A DNA stretch of 64,000 bases from Lichenibacterium minor (GTDB taxonomy: Bacteria; Pseudomonadota; Alphaproteobacteria; Rhizobiales; Beijerinckiaceae), in the NCBI RefSeq assembly GCF_004137685.1, contig NZ_QYBB01000010.1, forward strand, positions 1 through 64,000. The letters are read 5' to 3'. The number at the start of each line of letters is the position of its first letter. Position 1 is the first letter of the stretch. The notes beneath the pieces are model-generated. The model saw nothing but the letters and a program-made list of their open reading frames with translations. It did no database searches and had not been told where the DNA came from. Both the position numbers and the translations under genes were made by a program. Below, one piece after another: positions 1 to 8,646 of the stretch.

Positions 1-482
1 GAATGGTCGCGCACCTCGGACGCCGGGTCGATGGCGATGCCGAGCCGCTCGAACAGCTTCGCGGTGCGGCGGTTCAGCTCGCGGTGGTCGACGAAGCCGA
101 AGCGGTTCAGCGGCTCGCGGCGGATCCAGATGTTCTCCGCCACCGTCATGAAGGGCATCAGGTTGAGCTCCTGATGGATCATGGCGATGCCGGCCTCGAG
201 CGCGTCGAGCGGCGACGCGATCCTGGTGCGGGCGCCCCTCAGGCGGATCTCGCCGCGGTCGGGCTGGTACACGCCGGCGATGATCTTCATCAGCGTCGAC
301 TTGCCGGCGCCGTTCTCGCCCATCAGGGCGTGGACGCTGCCGCGGCGGATCCGCAGGTCGACGTCGTCGAGCGCCACGACGCCGGGGAACTCCTTGCGCA
401 CGCCGTCCACCTCGAGGAGGAAGTCGGCGCCGGGAACGGCGCCCGACTGGCGGACCGCCTTCAAGGTGTTGGGGCTCAGCAT
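1..482 (-). CDS. Sugar ABC transporter ATP-binding protein (N-terminal part, runs off window)
   Basis: The first 160 residues of a sugar-type (CUT2) ABC ATPase are encoded; the rest lies beyond position 1. The start is the ATG at 482. A Walker A motif GENGAGKST lies near residue 55 and a Q-loop segment (MIHQELNL) near residue 103, as in RbsA/MglA/inositol transporter ATPases. CUT2 ATPases energise uptake of monosaccharides or inositol delivered by a periplasmic binding protein, and that gene lies immediately upstream on the same strand. A permease gene would be expected just outside the window. The class is clear; the substrate is inferred from neighbours. Confidence 0.9.
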   Translation of the reverse strand, partial: MLSPNTLKAVRQSGAVPGADFLLEVDGVRKEFPGVVALDDVDLRIRRGSVHALMGENGAGKSTLMKIIAGVYQPDRGEIRLRGARTRIASPLDALEAGIAMIHQELNLMPFMTVAENIWIRREPLNRFGFVDHRELNRRTAKLFERLGIAIDPASEVRDH

Positions 483-542
483 GGGTGTGCTCCTGTCGGC
501 GTCGCGGCTCCCGCGCGCTGCCCGCCGCCCGCCGGACGGTTC

Positions 543-566
543 CCCTTCCCCGGCACGGGGGAAGGG
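543..566. terminator. Intercistronic stem-loop between binding-protein and ATPase genes
   Basis: A 9-bp perfect stem (CCCTTCCCC / GGGGAAGGG) with a 6-nt loop lies in the gap after the binding-protein gene. No U-tract follows, so it is more likely an mRNA-stabilising or attenuating hairpin than a strong terminator. Such hairpins commonly raise binding-protein expression relative to the ATPase and permease. The structure is seen; the role is inferred. Confidence 0.45.
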
Positions 567-657
567 CGGGCGACGGATCGGGTTCGTGCCGTCATGGCGG
601 GGAAAGGGGTCCGGGTGCGGCGCGGCCGGGCGGCGAGCCCGGCGCGGCGCGGCGCCG

Positions 658-1572
658 TCACTTCGCCAGGTAGTCCTTGAGGTTGGCCTTCGTGACCTTC
701 TCGAACGGCACGTCGACGATGGACGGCACCTTGTCGCCCTTGATCAGCGACAGCGCCGCGTCGACCGCACCCTTGCCCTGGCCCTTGGCGTTCTGGAACA
801 CCGTCACGTAGAGGTTGCCGTTCTGCACCTCGGCCAGGCCGTCCGCGGTGGCGTCGATGCCGCCGATGCACATGGACTTCGGGTCCCGGCCCGCCTGCTT
901 CAGCGCCAGGATGGCGCCCACCGCCATCTCGTCGTTGTTGGCCGCCACGCCGTCGATCTTGTCGCCGGTGGTGATCCAGTTGTTCATCAGGTCGATGGCC
1001 TTGTTGCGGTCCCAATCGGCCGTCTGCTTCTGCACCACCTTCAGGCCAGGGGTCCTGGCCACCACGGCCTCGACGTCGGCGGTGCGGTCGAGCACGCCGA
1101 TGTTGGACAGCTGGCCCTCGATGATGACGATGTTGCCCTTGCCGTTCAGGCACTTGGCCAGCTCCTCGGCTTCCAGCGTGCCCGACACCTTCTCGTCCGA
1201 GCCCACGAAGGCGACGCCCGGCGGCAGCTGCTTGTCCTCGGGTTTGCGGTTCACGTAGACGAGCGGGATCTTCGCCGCGACGGCGAGTTGGGTCATCTTC
1301 GGGGTCGCCGACGTGTCGACCGGGTTGACGATGATGGCGTCGACGTGCTGGGCGATGAAGTTCTGGATCTGGCTGATCTGCTTGCCGGTGTCGTCGTTGG
1401 CGTCCTCGACCTGCAGCGACACGCCCTTGTCCTTGGCCTCGGCCGAGATGGCGGTGCGGACGCTGGTGAGGAAATTGTCGTCGAACTTGCCGATCGTGAC
1501 GCCGATGGTGGTGGCGGATGCCGCCCCCGTGAGGGCCGCGGTGGCGAGCAGGGCGAGAATCAGGCGCTTCAT
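658..1572 (-). CDS. Sugar (probably inositol) ABC transporter periplasmic substrate-binding protein
   Basis: A 304-residue type I periplasmic binding protein of the RbsB/IbpA class. Residues 1-20 are a signal peptide (positively charged start, hydrophobic core, AASA before the mature protein). The mature part begins with the typical [12 protein letters not shown] strand and contains the [18 protein letters not shown] segment common to ribose/inositol binders. It binds ligand in the periplasm and delivers it to the permease/ATPase encoded downstream. An IolI/IolE-like TIM barrel gene directly upstream and a GGAA-N6-TTCC palindrome at 2658-2671 suggest myo-inositol as ligand. Ribose or another sugar is not excluded. 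Confidence 0.88.
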   Translation of the reverse strand: MKRLILALLATAALTGAASATTIGVTIGKFDDNFLTSVRTAISAEAKDKGVSLQVEDANDDTGKQISQIQNFIAQHVDAIIVNPVDTSATPKMTQLAVAAKIPLVYVNRKPEDKQLPPGVAFVGSDEKVSGTLEAEELAKCLNGKGNIVIIEGQLSNIGVLDRTADVEAVVARTPGLKVVQKQTADWDRNKAIDLMNNWITTGDKIDGVAANNDEMAVGAILALKQAGRDPKSMCIGGIDATADGLAEVQNGNLYVTVFQNAKGQGKGAVDAALSLIKGDKVPSIVDVPFEKVTKANLKDYLAK

Positions 1573-1668
1573 CGGGTATTCCTCCTGGGTGCTTCCCCTC
1601 GTGGGGGACCGTCGGGGCTTCGCCCTCGACGGCTGTGGGGTTTCGTCGGCGCGCGGGCGCCGACGGTA

Positions 1669-2502
1669 TCACGCGGCGGGTCGTGCGACGCCGCCGGAGA
1701 TGAAGGCCATGCTGTCGCGCAGGGCGGCCTGGATGTCGGGGCTCCGGTGCACCTCGGGCGCGAAGGGCTCGAAGGACACCGGCCCGCGGTAGCCGCCGGC
1801 GCCGAGCGCGCGCACCTGCCCGACGGTGTCGAGGACGTCGCCCGCGTCCACCAGCACGCGATGCGCGTCGCGCAGCCCGTCCGCGCCGATGGACGCATCG
1901 ACCACGCCCGAAACGTGCACGAGGCCCGTCATCTCGGGGAACAGCTCGCCTTCGCCCGCCAGATGGTGGTGGAACGTGTCGTGGACGAGCGCGAAGGCCT
2001 TCGCGCCGTCGACGTCCCGGATGGCCTCGACGGCGGCCCGCTTCGAGCGCAGGGCGCATCCGGCGAAGCCCAGGGGCTCGACGAAGCCGGCGATCCCGGC
2101 CCGCTCCAGCATCGGCTTCAAGGCCGCGAGGGCTTCGCGCAGGGCGGCGGCGCGCTCGTCGCCCGAGGCCGCCGCGGAAGCGGCGTCGTTGCGCGGGCAC
2201 AACACGATGCCGCCGGCCCCGCAGGCCGCCGCATAGTCGATGAGGGCGCCCGCCTGCGCGGCGCGCTCCGCCGTCCAGTCGTCGAAGAGGGCCAGGGCAT
2301 TGATGCTCGCGATGGCGAGGCCCGCGCGATCGGCCATCCGCTCGACGTCGCCCGGCGGCGTACCGTCGGCGATGGCGGTGCCGGCGATGTCGTTGCGGAT
2401 CTCCACGGCGGAAACGCCGAGGCTGCGCGCCAGGGCGAAGAAGTCCGCGAGCCCCAGCCGGGGAGCGGCCATGTGGTTCAGCGCGAAATCGATGCCGGTC
2501 AC
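1669..2502 (-). CDS. TIM barrel sugar isomerase/epimerase, IolI/IolE-like
   Basis: Xylose-isomerase-like TIM barrel protein, 277 residues from the GTG at 2502. The longer frame to 2601 has an unlikely proline/arginine-rich leader, and the family core starts at GIDFALNH. Conserved pieces include SAVEIRND, the FVEPLGF strand carrying a metal-ligand Glu, and ALVHDTFHHHL with Asp/His ligands, as in IolI (2-keto-myo-inositol isomerase) and IolE. It would act in cytoplasmic inositol catabolism. It is the first gene of a minus-strand unit followed by a CUT2 sugar transporter. The exact reaction (isomerase or dehydratase) cannot be fixed from sequence alone. Confidence 0.78.
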   Translation of the reverse strand: MTGIDFALNHMAAPRLGLADFFALARSLGVSAVEIRNDIAGTAIADGTPPGDVERMADRAGLAIASINALALFDDWTAERAAQAGALIDYAAACGAGGIVLCPRNDAASAAASGDERAAALREALAALKPMLERAGIAGFVEPLGFAGCALRSKRAAVEAIRDVDGAKAFALVHDTFHHHLAGEGELFPEMTGLVHVSGVVDASIGADGLRDAHRVLVDAGDVLDTVGQVRALGAGGYRGPVSFEPFAPEVHRSPDIQAALRDSMAFISGGVARPAA

Positions 2503-2657
2503 GTCGGGTCCCGTGGAAAGCCGCTGCCCCCGCCGGAACGGCGCGGGTCCGAAGGAGCGGCAAACGCCGCAAGGCGGGATCGGTGGGCCTTTCGGCCCCA
2601 CTGGCCCTCGTCCGCCGCCGCGCAGGCGGAGCAGATAGATCGTTCTTGTTCGTTATT

Positions 2658-2671
2658 GGAATGAATATTCC
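2658..2671. promoter_or_regulatory. Candidate IolR operator upstream of inositol-type operon
   Basis: GGAATGAATATTCC fits the pattern GGAA-N6-TTCC, which I recall as the palindrome bound by the RpiR-type repressor IolR in Sinorhizobium meliloti. It lies in a short A+T-rich patch 156 bp upstream of the minus-strand isomerase/transporter operon, a sensible promoter position. The motif is seen; the regulator assignment is from memory and inference, and no iolR gene is in view. Confidence 0.5.
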
Positions 2672-2762
2672 GAATCGGCGCGCCGGTCAACCGTCGGTCG
2701 CGCCGCGGCCAGGCCCCGCGGAGCCCGGCCGCGGCCCCCCGGTCCGGGCGGCGGGCGGACCC

Positions 2763-3128
2763 TCACCCCTTCGGGCTGTACTTGTCGATCTTGGCGAGCA
2801 GGTCGGAGAAGTCGACCGGCTTCGAGCAATAGTCCGTGCAGCCGGCCGCGATGGCCTTGTCCTTGTCGCCCGACATGGCGTGGGCCGTCAGCGCGATGAT
2901 CGGCACCGCCGCGGTCGCCGGATCGGCGCGGATCAGCCCCGCCGCGGACCAGCCGTCGAGGACGGGCAGGTTCATGTCGAGCAGGATGATGTCCGGCGCC
3001 TCGCTCTTCGCCTTGTCGACGCCCTCCTGGCCGTCGGTCGCGACCGCCACCTCGAAGCCGCGGCGCTTCAACCGCCGGGACAGGAAGTCCCAGATCTCCT
3101 CGTGGTCCTCGACAAGCAGGATCTTCAT
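2763..3128 (-). CDS. Single-domain CheY-like response regulator
   Basis: A 121-residue receiver domain with no output domain. Acidic pocket residues E7-D8, phosphoacceptor D51 (LLDMNLPVLDG), T81 and K103 (CSKP) are all present, so it should be phosphorylatable by a histidine kinase. The start at MKILLVED (3128) is preceded by a GAGGGAC ribosome site; the 13 extra residues of the longer frame are not conserved in this family. Cognate kinase and output are unknown. It resembles the stand-alone DivK-like receivers that relay phosphate in alphaproteobacteria. Confidence 0.9.
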   Translation of the reverse strand: MKILLVEDHEEIWDFLSRRLKRRGFEVAVATDGQEGVDKAKSEAPDIILLDMNLPVLDGWSAAGLIRADPATAAVPIIALTAHAMSGDKDKAIAAGCTDYCSKPVDFSDLLAKIDKYSPKG

Positions 3129-3210
3129 CTCGCGTCCCTCATGCTGCGGGGCCCCTCGGGGGCCCATGGTCCCGGAGCCCCCGGAAGGGCTCGCCGTTGA
3201 AGCTGTCCGT

Positions 3211-3375
3211 TCAGCCGCCGGCCCTGCGGCCCGCCACCGCGGGCCGGGCCCGCAGGGCGGCCTTCTCGGCCGCGCCCTCGGCTTCGAGCCCCCGGTTTCC
3301 GGTCACCTTCCCGAGGGCCTCCTTGAGGGCGGCCCCGGCCGCCTTGGCGACAGTCCCGATCCGTTGCTTCGACAT
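3211..3375 (-). CDS. CsbD-like small stress protein
   Basis: A 54-residue hydrophilic, alanine/lysine-rich helical protein starting at MSKQRIG. The core (LKEALGKVTGNRGLEAEGAAEK) is the repeat-like signature of the CsbD/YjbJ family, abundant general-stress proteins of unknown biochemical role. The longer upstream frame to 3423 is not typical of the family. The C-terminal tail (ARPAVAGRRAGG) is more basic than usual. Confidence 0.75.
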   Translation of the reverse strand: MSKQRIGTVAKAAGAALKEALGKVTGNRGLEAEGAAEKAALRARPAVAGRRAGG

Positions 3376-3504
3376 GGCCAGCCTCCCGGCGCCCGCGACG
3401 CCGGGCCGTCCGTCATCCCCCATATGGCATCGCCCGCGGGATCCGCACCTGCCGGCGGGCGCGGACGGGGATGCGGAAGAACTAGTTCGGGGGGTGCGGC
3501 GCCA

Positions 3505-5013
3505 TCATCCCGCGCGGGACGAGCCCGCGATGCCCCGCTCGCGCCCCCACACGATCAGCGCGGCCCGGCTGCGGACGCCGGTCTTGCGGAACAGGCTCGC
3601 CACGTGGTTGCGCACGGTGTTGCGCGACACGCCCATGCCGGCCGCGATGGCGCCGTCTTCCTCGCCCCGGCACACGAGGTCGAGCACCTGGCGGGCGCGG
3701 GGCGGCAGTTCGGCGAGGCCCGCGCCGTCCGCCGCATCCGGGGTGCGCGCCCGGGCCAGCTTCTCCAGCACGGCGTCGGTGAGCCACGACGTGTCGCGGA
3801 ACACGGCCTCGATGGCGCCGGCCACCTCCACGTGGGTGCGCTTGCGCTCCGACACGTTCTGCGCCGTGACGAGCACGCAGCGCTGCCCGTGGATCTCCAC
3901 GGCTTCCGCGGCGACGAGGCAGTCGAGCGCGCCGCCGTCGGCCGTGAGCAGCCGGAGGTCGAGGTCGCGCACGCGGCCGTCGTCCCGCAGCAGCCGCTCG
4001 ATCGTGGCGGCCGCCTTGGGGTCGGACCAGAGCTGCAGGTCCACGGCGTCGCGGCCCACCACGTCGGTCTTGTGGAAGCCCGTTTCCTGCGCGAAGGCGT
4101 CGTTGACGAGCAGCACGCGGTTGCCGTCCCGCGTCGCCACCAGGGTCGGCACGGGCGACAAGCGGAACGCGATCTCGAAGCGCTCCTCGCTTTGACGCAG
4201 CGCTGCCTCGGCGTGGCGGCGGCCGTCGAGGTCGGCGAAGGTGAACAGCATGCAGCCCACGCCGTCGACGTCGATGGGCTGGCCCGCCACGATGACGCCC
4301 TTCTCGCCGCCTTCGGGGAGCTGCAGCACGGCCTCCATCTGCGGGATGGTGCGCCCTTCCTGCAGCCGCTCGATGGCGAGCTCGCGCCGGCTCGCGCCTT
4401 CCAACACGTCCACCTCGTAGATGGAGCGGCCCACCACGTCCTCGTCGCGGTAGCCGGTCATCTCCAGGAAGCCGCGGTTGACGCGCACGTGGCGCAGGTC
4501 GTCGAGGCGCAGGATCAGGGCGGGGGCGGGGTTGGCCGAGAAGGCCTTCTCGAAGCGCTCCTCGGCGCTGTAGCGCTCGGTCTCGTCGTGGAGCAGCAGC
4601 ACGAGGCAGTTCGGCACGCCGTCGTCGTCGTTGAGCACGAGGCTGCGGATGCGGTGGACCCAGCGCACGTCGTTGCTGCCGGCGGGCGCCACCTCGACCA
4701 CCACCTCGTCGAAGGCTTCGCCGGCCATGACCCGTTCCATCGGGTACTGGCCTTCGGGCAGCTTGTGGCGGTTGCGGTAGCGGAGCTCGAAGCGCCGCCG
4801 GTAGTCGGTGACGTCGCGGCCGAGCTCCGCCACGGCGGCCACCCCATGCATCGCCAGCGCCGGGGCGTTGGCCCATTCGATCGACTGGTCGGTGCCGACC
4901 AGGATCACGCCGTCCGTCATGCCCCCGACGATCTGGCGCAGGTGGCGCTCGTCCACCGTGCGGCGGGGGGGAGTTTCCCCGACCGGGCCCGCCCGACGTG
5001 CCCCGACCGTCAT
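3505..5013 (-). CDS. Three-PAS-domain sensor with LuxR-type DNA-binding output
   Basis: A 502-residue cytoplasmic regulator. PAS domains lie at about residues 22-135, 148-262 and 275-395, each with the usual FxxxxxxxP.P sensor start and an ...GRS/GRD... turn. A C-terminal LuxR/FixJ-type helix-turn-helix lies at about 432-490 (LPPRARQVLDLVCRG ... VSRNTVRNHVASLFRKTG). There is no kinase or receiver domain, so PAS sensing probably acts directly on DNA binding. The ATG at 5013 overlaps the stop of the upstream secreted-protein gene (ATGA), which supports this start and translational coupling. Ligand and targets are unknown. Confidence 0.85.
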   Translation of the reverse strand: MTVGARRAGPVGETPPRRTVDERHLRQIVGGMTDGVILVGTDQSIEWANAPALAMHGVAAVAELGRDVTDYRRRFELRYRNRHKLPEGQYPMERVMAGEAFDEVVVEVAPAGSNDVRWVHRIRSLVLNDDDGVPNCLVLLLHDETERYSAEERFEKAFSANPAPALILRLDDLRHVRVNRGFLEMTGYRDEDVVGRSIYEVDVLEGASRRELAIERLQEGRTIPQMEAVLQLPEGGEKGVIVAGQPIDVDGVGCMLFTFADLDGRRHAEAALRQSEERFEIAFRLSPVPTLVATRDGNRVLLVNDAFAQETGFHKTDVVGRDAVDLQLWSDPKAAATIERLLRDDGRVRDLDLRLLTADGGALDCLVAAEAVEIHGQRCVLVTAQNVSERKRTHVEVAGAIEAVFRDTSWLTDAVLEKLARARTPDAADGAGLAELPPRARQVLDLVCRGEEDGAIAAGMGVSRNTVRNHVASLFRKTGVRSRAALIVWGRERGIAGSSRAG

Positions 5014-5360
5014 CGGGCCGAGTAAACGAAGAAGGAGTTGAAGCTGGAGCCGAAGCTCTTGTCGAGCTTGAAGCGGCACGGGGTGGTCAGCTCGAACGCG
5101 TTCGAGTCGTAGCAGTAGGACGTCGCCGAGCAGTAGAACATCTTCCCGCTCCGCTTGTCGACCTTGACCGCCGACAGGGGGCCGAAGGTGCCGCTCCCCT
5201 TGGACTTCACCTGTTCGGGGGCTTCGAGGGCGGGCACGTCGGCGAGGATGCGCGCCATGCAATGTCCGTCGGCGCGGGCGGCGCCGGGACCCGCGCCCGC
5301 GAGCGCGGCGCCGCACAGCAGCGCCGCGAGGTGGTTCCGGGCGGGCGAACGGCGGTCCAT
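5010..5360 (-). CDS. Small secreted protein coupled to PAS-LuxR regulator
   Basis: 116 residues from the ATG at 5360, which has a clear AGGAG site 8 nt upstream. Residues 1-33 form a signal peptide (RRS..., leucine/alanine core, AARADG cleavage region). The mature part has cysteines in MFYCSATSYCYDS and TTPCRFKL, suggesting disulfides in the periplasm. I do not recognise the family. Its stop overlaps the start of the three-PAS regulator, so the two are co-translated; a periplasmic accessory role in the same signal path is possible but unproven. Confidence 0.75.
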   Translation of the reverse strand: MDRRSPARNHLAALLCGAALAGAGPGAARADGHCMARILADVPALEAPEQVKSKGSGTFGPLSAVKVDKRSGKMFYCSATSYCYDSNAFELTTPCRFKLDKSFGSSFNSFFVYSAR

Positions 5361-5484
5361 GGCCTTGGCTCCTGTGCGTCGGGTCGCCCGAACGATAGGT
5401 CGCGCGGCGCGCGGAAGATAGCGCGGCCGACGGGCCAAGCGATGGAGGCGACGGCCTTCCGGCGCGGGGCCGCGCCCGTCCCGG

Positions 5485-6066
5485 TCACGCCGCCGCCGCC
5501 AGGGCGCCGAGGTGGCGGACGAGCATCTCGGTCGAGGCTGCGAGGTCGCCGGAATTGTCGATGCGCAGGAGGTCGGCCCCCGCCGGCGGTTCGACCGGGA
5601 CGCTCCGGCGGAGGCGGTCGAGGATGGTCGCTTCCGCTTCGCGCCCGCGCGACGACAGCCGGGCGATGTCGAACTGTTCGAGCGCCGAAAGCGCCACGGC
5701 GACGTCGGCGGGGCGCCACAGCCGCAGCAGGGACTGCGTCGCCGGCATGTCGTTGAGCCGGCCGACCAGCACGTTGTTGAGGACGTCGAGCTGGCCGACG
5801 AGGTTGAACTGCTGGAAGATCATGGCGCAGCGGGCGCGCCAGTCGCGGAGGCCCCGGCCGCGCAGCGCCGTCACGTCGACCCCGTCGAAGGAGATGACGC
5901 CTTCGCTCGGCTCCACGAGCCGATTGATCAGGCGCAGCAGCGTCGACTTGCCGGCGCCCGACCGCCCCACGACCCCGACGAAGCTGCCCGCCTCGATCTC
6001 GATCGACATGTCTTCGACGGCGACCTTGTTGCCGTAGCGGCGGCTCACGCCCTTGATGATCAGCAT
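5485..6066 (-). pseudogene. PhnC-PhnN chimera from an internal deletion of a phosphonate locus
   Basis: The 193-residue intact frame is a chimera. Residues 1 to about 135 match the N-terminal half of PhnC, the phosphonate ABC ATPase: Walker [11 protein letters not shown]-loop [18 protein letters not shown]. Residues from about 138 ([17 protein letters not shown] ... IDNSGDL) match the C-terminus of PhnN, ribose 1,5-bisphosphokinase. The ABC signature LSGGQ, Walker B and H-loop are missing, as is the PhnN P-loop, so neither activity should remain. A deletion joining phnC to phnN in frame is the simplest origin. A functional novel fusion is unlikely. Confidence 0.75.
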
Positions 6067-6116
6067 CGCCCCACCCGCATCCTGTAGAATGCAGGCATAG
6101 GGCGCGCGAAGCTTTC

Positions 6117-7173
6117 GTGACGGGTTCGACGTCGCCGGAACCGACGGCGGAGCGCGGTGCTGTCCGGGGCGGGCACCGACGGTTGTTCCCGGCGGGAGGG
6201 CGCCCCCATTCGCTTGACGTTTGTTTCCATCCCTGGTCGCATGGGCTCTCGATGGTTCAGCTCAATCTGCGGCCGCCTCCCATGCTGCTCGACGACGGGA
6301 TCGAAGACCGGGCCCTTCTCGACCTCCGCCGCGCGGCGGCCGGGACGCGCCGGGACGCCGCGGTGCCGACCGGCCCCCGCGACCCGTCCCCCGGCGCCGA
6401 CGACCTGCCGCCGGAGCTGGCGTTCCTCGTGGCGCAGGGCGTCGCGCCCGCGCTGGTGCGCCGCGCGGCGCGGATCGCCGCGGAGCTCGGCACCCCCGGC
6501 GAGGACGCCCTGTTCGGCCTCGGCTTTCCGGACGAGCGCTACGGCCGCCTGCTCGCCCGCCACCTCGGCGCGCCCTACCTCCGCCGCCCGTTGGCGCTGG
6601 CGCGGGAAGGCCTGGACGTGGCCGCCGCGGCGGCGGTGGGCTGGGCGCGGCTGGCCCCCCATCGCGGCCGCGTCGGCAACGTTTGCGCGCCCCGCGGGGA
6701 CAAGCTCCGCCTGCTCCTGGACCGGCATCGCTTCGAGGACGTCGGCAGCTACGACTTCGCCATCACCACCCGCCGCCGCTTCGAGGCTCTGCTGCGCCGG
6801 CACGACGCGGCCGGCCTGGGCGAGCGTGCGGCGTCGGGGCTCGCCGGATGGGATGCGGCGCTGTCGGCGCGCGGGGGCGCCACGCCGGCCCAACTGGGCG
6901 CGGCGCTCGGCCTCGTCGCGGCCCTGGCCCTCGGCGTCGCGGTCGCGCCGGGCCCGACCGCGCTGGCCGCGTCGGCGGCGCTGTTCTGCGTCTTCGCCGC
7001 CGCGGTGGCGCAGCGCCTCGTCGTTGTCGCGGCGAGCGCCGCCCGCACGGCGCCGCCGCCCCTCGCCCCGCTGCCGGACCGCGACCTGCCGGTCTACACG
7101 CTGGTGGTGCCGCTGTTCCGCGAAACGCGGGTGCTGCCCCGGCTCGTGCGAGCCCTCGACGCGATCGACTACC
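6117..7173 (+). pseudogene. Family 2 glycosyltransferase, 5' fragment (interrupted by first insertion element)
   Basis: The N-terminal piece of a cellulose-synthase-like glycosyltransferase with a MshEN/GSPII_E-like N-terminal domain (GFPDERYGRLLARHLG..YLRR), two hydrophobic segments near residues 262-310, and the start of the GT-A fold (LVVPLFRETRVLPRLVRALDAIDYP). The start is GTG 6117 or ATG 6252. The frame is cut at 7173. Joined to 12781-13201 and 16336-16963 it gives 2106 nt, exactly 702 codons including the stop, with DYPHAKLDV and NHFRASAL restored at the two junctions. Exact repair in frame implies both insertions are recent. It would act at the inner membrane in polysaccharide synthesis or export. 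Confidence 0.9.
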
Positions 7174-7199
7174 CGGCCTTATGTAGGAAACGCAACAAA
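7174..7199 (+). repeat. Left terminal inverted repeat of element 1
   Basis: 26 bp identical to the reverse complement of 12747-12772. The 8-bp duplication CGACTACC lies immediately outside at 7166-7173. The end is shared in part (CGG-CTTATGTAG) with element 2, showing the two elements are related. Confidence 0.92.
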
Positions 7200-7241
7200 C
7201 GTCACCCTATGCGATACCTTCGCAATCGCCTATGATGGCGT

Positions 7242-7685
7242 ATGCTCTACGCCAACTCCCCGCCCCAGATCGTCGCCACCCTCAAGGCCAAGCGCCACGA
7301 CATCGAAGCCTCTGTGAAGGCCTACGAGGCCAAGCTCGCCCAGGCCCGTCGGGATCTCGCCCACGTCCAGGCGACGCTCGCTCTGTTCGCCACCGACGAT
7401 CCCGGCACCATCCGAGCCTACACGGACACGAGCCGGCTGTTCAATCGCGGGGAGGTGTGGGGCCTCTGCTGTCAGGCTCTGGCCGAGCGCGGTCCCATGG
7501 ACACCCGAGAGCTGTCCCGTTGGGTCGCCACGTCGAAGGGCATGGACGCCGCCGACCCGGTCCTGTGCAAGGCCCTCGCCTATCGCATCGTCCAGTCCAT
7601 GACGCTCCAATGGAAGCGCAAGCGGATCGGCTCGGAGGGTATCAGGAAGGGCGTGCGGGTGTGGGCGTTGCTGAAGGGGGAGTGA
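7242..7685 (+). CDS. Coiled-coil plus winged-helix protein at element 1 terminus
   Basis: 147 residues. Residues 5-50 are a charged coiled coil (IVATLKAKRHDIEASVKAYEAKLAQ...). The remainder resembles a small winged-helix domain (RGEVWGLCCQALAERGPMDTRELSRWV) ending in a basic strand/turn (VRVWALLKGE). It reads inward, starting 68 bp from the element end, the same spacing as the gene at 15786-16259 in element 2. The domain plan suggests DNA binding, perhaps at the element ends, or transposition control. I do not recognise a named family. Confidence 0.7.
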   Translation: MLYANSPPQIVATLKAKRHDIEASVKAYEAKLAQARRDLAHVQATLALFATDDPGTIRAYTDTSRLFNRGEVWGLCCQALAERGPMDTRELSRWVATSKGMDAADPVLCKALAYRIVQSMTLQWKRKRIGSEGIRKGVRVWALLKGE

Positions 7686-7704
7686 GGCCGGGATGCTACG
7701 GCGC

Positions 7705-7962
7705 CTAACCCAGTTTCGGCACCCAAGGCGGATCGCGCGTTCCCTCATACGTCAGCTTGCCGCGATAGACGACCCGCCCCGACTCGTTCCGCACGTCGCA
7801 CGTGATGACGTGCAACTCACCGTCCGGCAGTTCCTCACGGGCGATGTCGGGAAGCAGGGCTTGGGCCTGCTCCCGCGCTTTTTCGAAGCTGTCGAACTCG
7901 TCGCCCATCTCGTCGCGATGGAAACCTTTCGCATCGCGCACGTCGAAATAGTAGAGCGGCAT
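7705..7962 (-). CDS. DUF6894 family protein
   Basis: 85 residues starting MPLYYFDVRDAKG, the signature opening of the small DUF6894 family (M-P-x-Y-[YF]-F-D-[VI]), followed by the usual pattern of acidic helix (FDSFEKAREQAQALLPDIA) and a final strand (GRVVYRGKLTYEG). The function is unknown; the family is frequent in Hyphomicrobiales. The longer frame to 8073 is not conserved. It is one of three members carried by the two insertion elements here (others 13244-13495 and 13632-13859). Confidence 0.82.
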   Translation of the reverse strand: MPLYYFDVRDAKGFHRDEMGDEFDSFEKAREQAQALLPDIAREELPDGELHVITCDVRNESGRVVYRGKLTYEGTRDPPWVPKLG

Positions 7963-8186
7963 GCCGTGCCTCCACCCCGCTTTGGCAAGGGCACAGGCCT
8001 CCCTCAGCCGCCATACGCCATGAGACACCGTGGACGGTGCAACCTGCATCGCAGAAATCGCAACCAGACGCATTCACATAGGCTATTTCACCTTGATTGA
8101 GCCATTTTCGTCCTTCCTCCTGATGCGATTGCACGCATGCGGCCGAACAGCTCTGCGTGCCGCCGATAGCCGTGTGAGAGGACACC

Positions 8187-8426
8187 ATGCGCCTTCCATC
8201 TCCCGCACAGGTCCGAGCCGCACGCGCCATGCTGAATTGGTCGAAGATCGATCTGGCGAAGGCCGCAAGCGTTTCCGTCTCGACGGTGCTGAACTTGGAG
8301 GGGCGTGATCCTGAACGGGTTTCGGGGGGATCTGCAGGCGCTATCCGCGTGGCACTGGAGACCGCAGGCGTGTGGTTCATCCAGGATGACAGCGAAGCGA
8401 CTGGCGTGATGCTCTGCCCGCGCTGA
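8187..8426 (+). CDS. XRE-type helix-turn-helix regulator
   Basis: 79 residues with the pattern P-x-Q-x-RAARA.L.WS...LA..A.VS..T, typical of short alphaproteobacterial XRE regulators. It is followed by the characteristic AIRVALETAGVWFI segment. It probably binds DNA as a dimer. A 57-residue gene follows 32 bp downstream, so they may be co-transcribed. Its targets may be cargo genes of the same element; this is inference. Confidence 0.85.
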   Translation: MRLPSPAQVRAARAMLNWSKIDLAKAASVSVSTVLNLEGRDPERVSGGSAGAIRVALETAGVWFIQDDSEATGVMLCPR

Positions 8427-8458
8427 CACAGGCCATCCCGCCAACGTCGGAGAGCGCT

Positions 8459-8632
8459 ATGCCCCAACTCTTCGATCCAGAGGCCGCGCGACTCATTGCA
8501 GACAGTCGCGTGGCCGTCGAGGCTTCCCGCCGCCTCATCGCTCAGTGCAAGCGAGACAGGGAAGCGTTCCGGGCTTTGATGGACGAAAGCCGCCGATTGC
8601 TGGAGGCGTCACGCCAACCCCGCGAGCGATAG
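8459..8632 (+). CDS. Small helical protein downstream of XRE regulator
   Basis: 57 residues, MPQLFDPEAARLIADS... to ...ASRQPRER. It is predicted all-helical and strongly charged with regular arginine/glutamate spacing. A GGAG-type ribosome site sits about 9 nt upstream of the ATG at 8459. There is no family I recognise. The close spacing after the XRE gene suggests a two-gene unit. Confidence 0.5.
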   Translation: MPQLFDPEAARLIADSRVAVEASRRLIAQCKRDREAFRALMDESRRLLEASRQPRER

Positions 8633-8646
8633 ACGGTCGCGCCTGC

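Noticed and set aside
2503-2601. N-terminal extension of the isomerase-like gene to an ATG at 2601
   Set aside because: The extra residues (GPKGPPIPPCGV...) are not protein-like for this fold and the TIM barrel begins right at GTG 2502.
7166-7174. A 9-bp target duplication (CGACTACCC) for element 1
   Set aside because: The ninth base is shared by chance. Placing it in the element makes both inverted ends begin CGG and gives 8-bp duplications for both elements.
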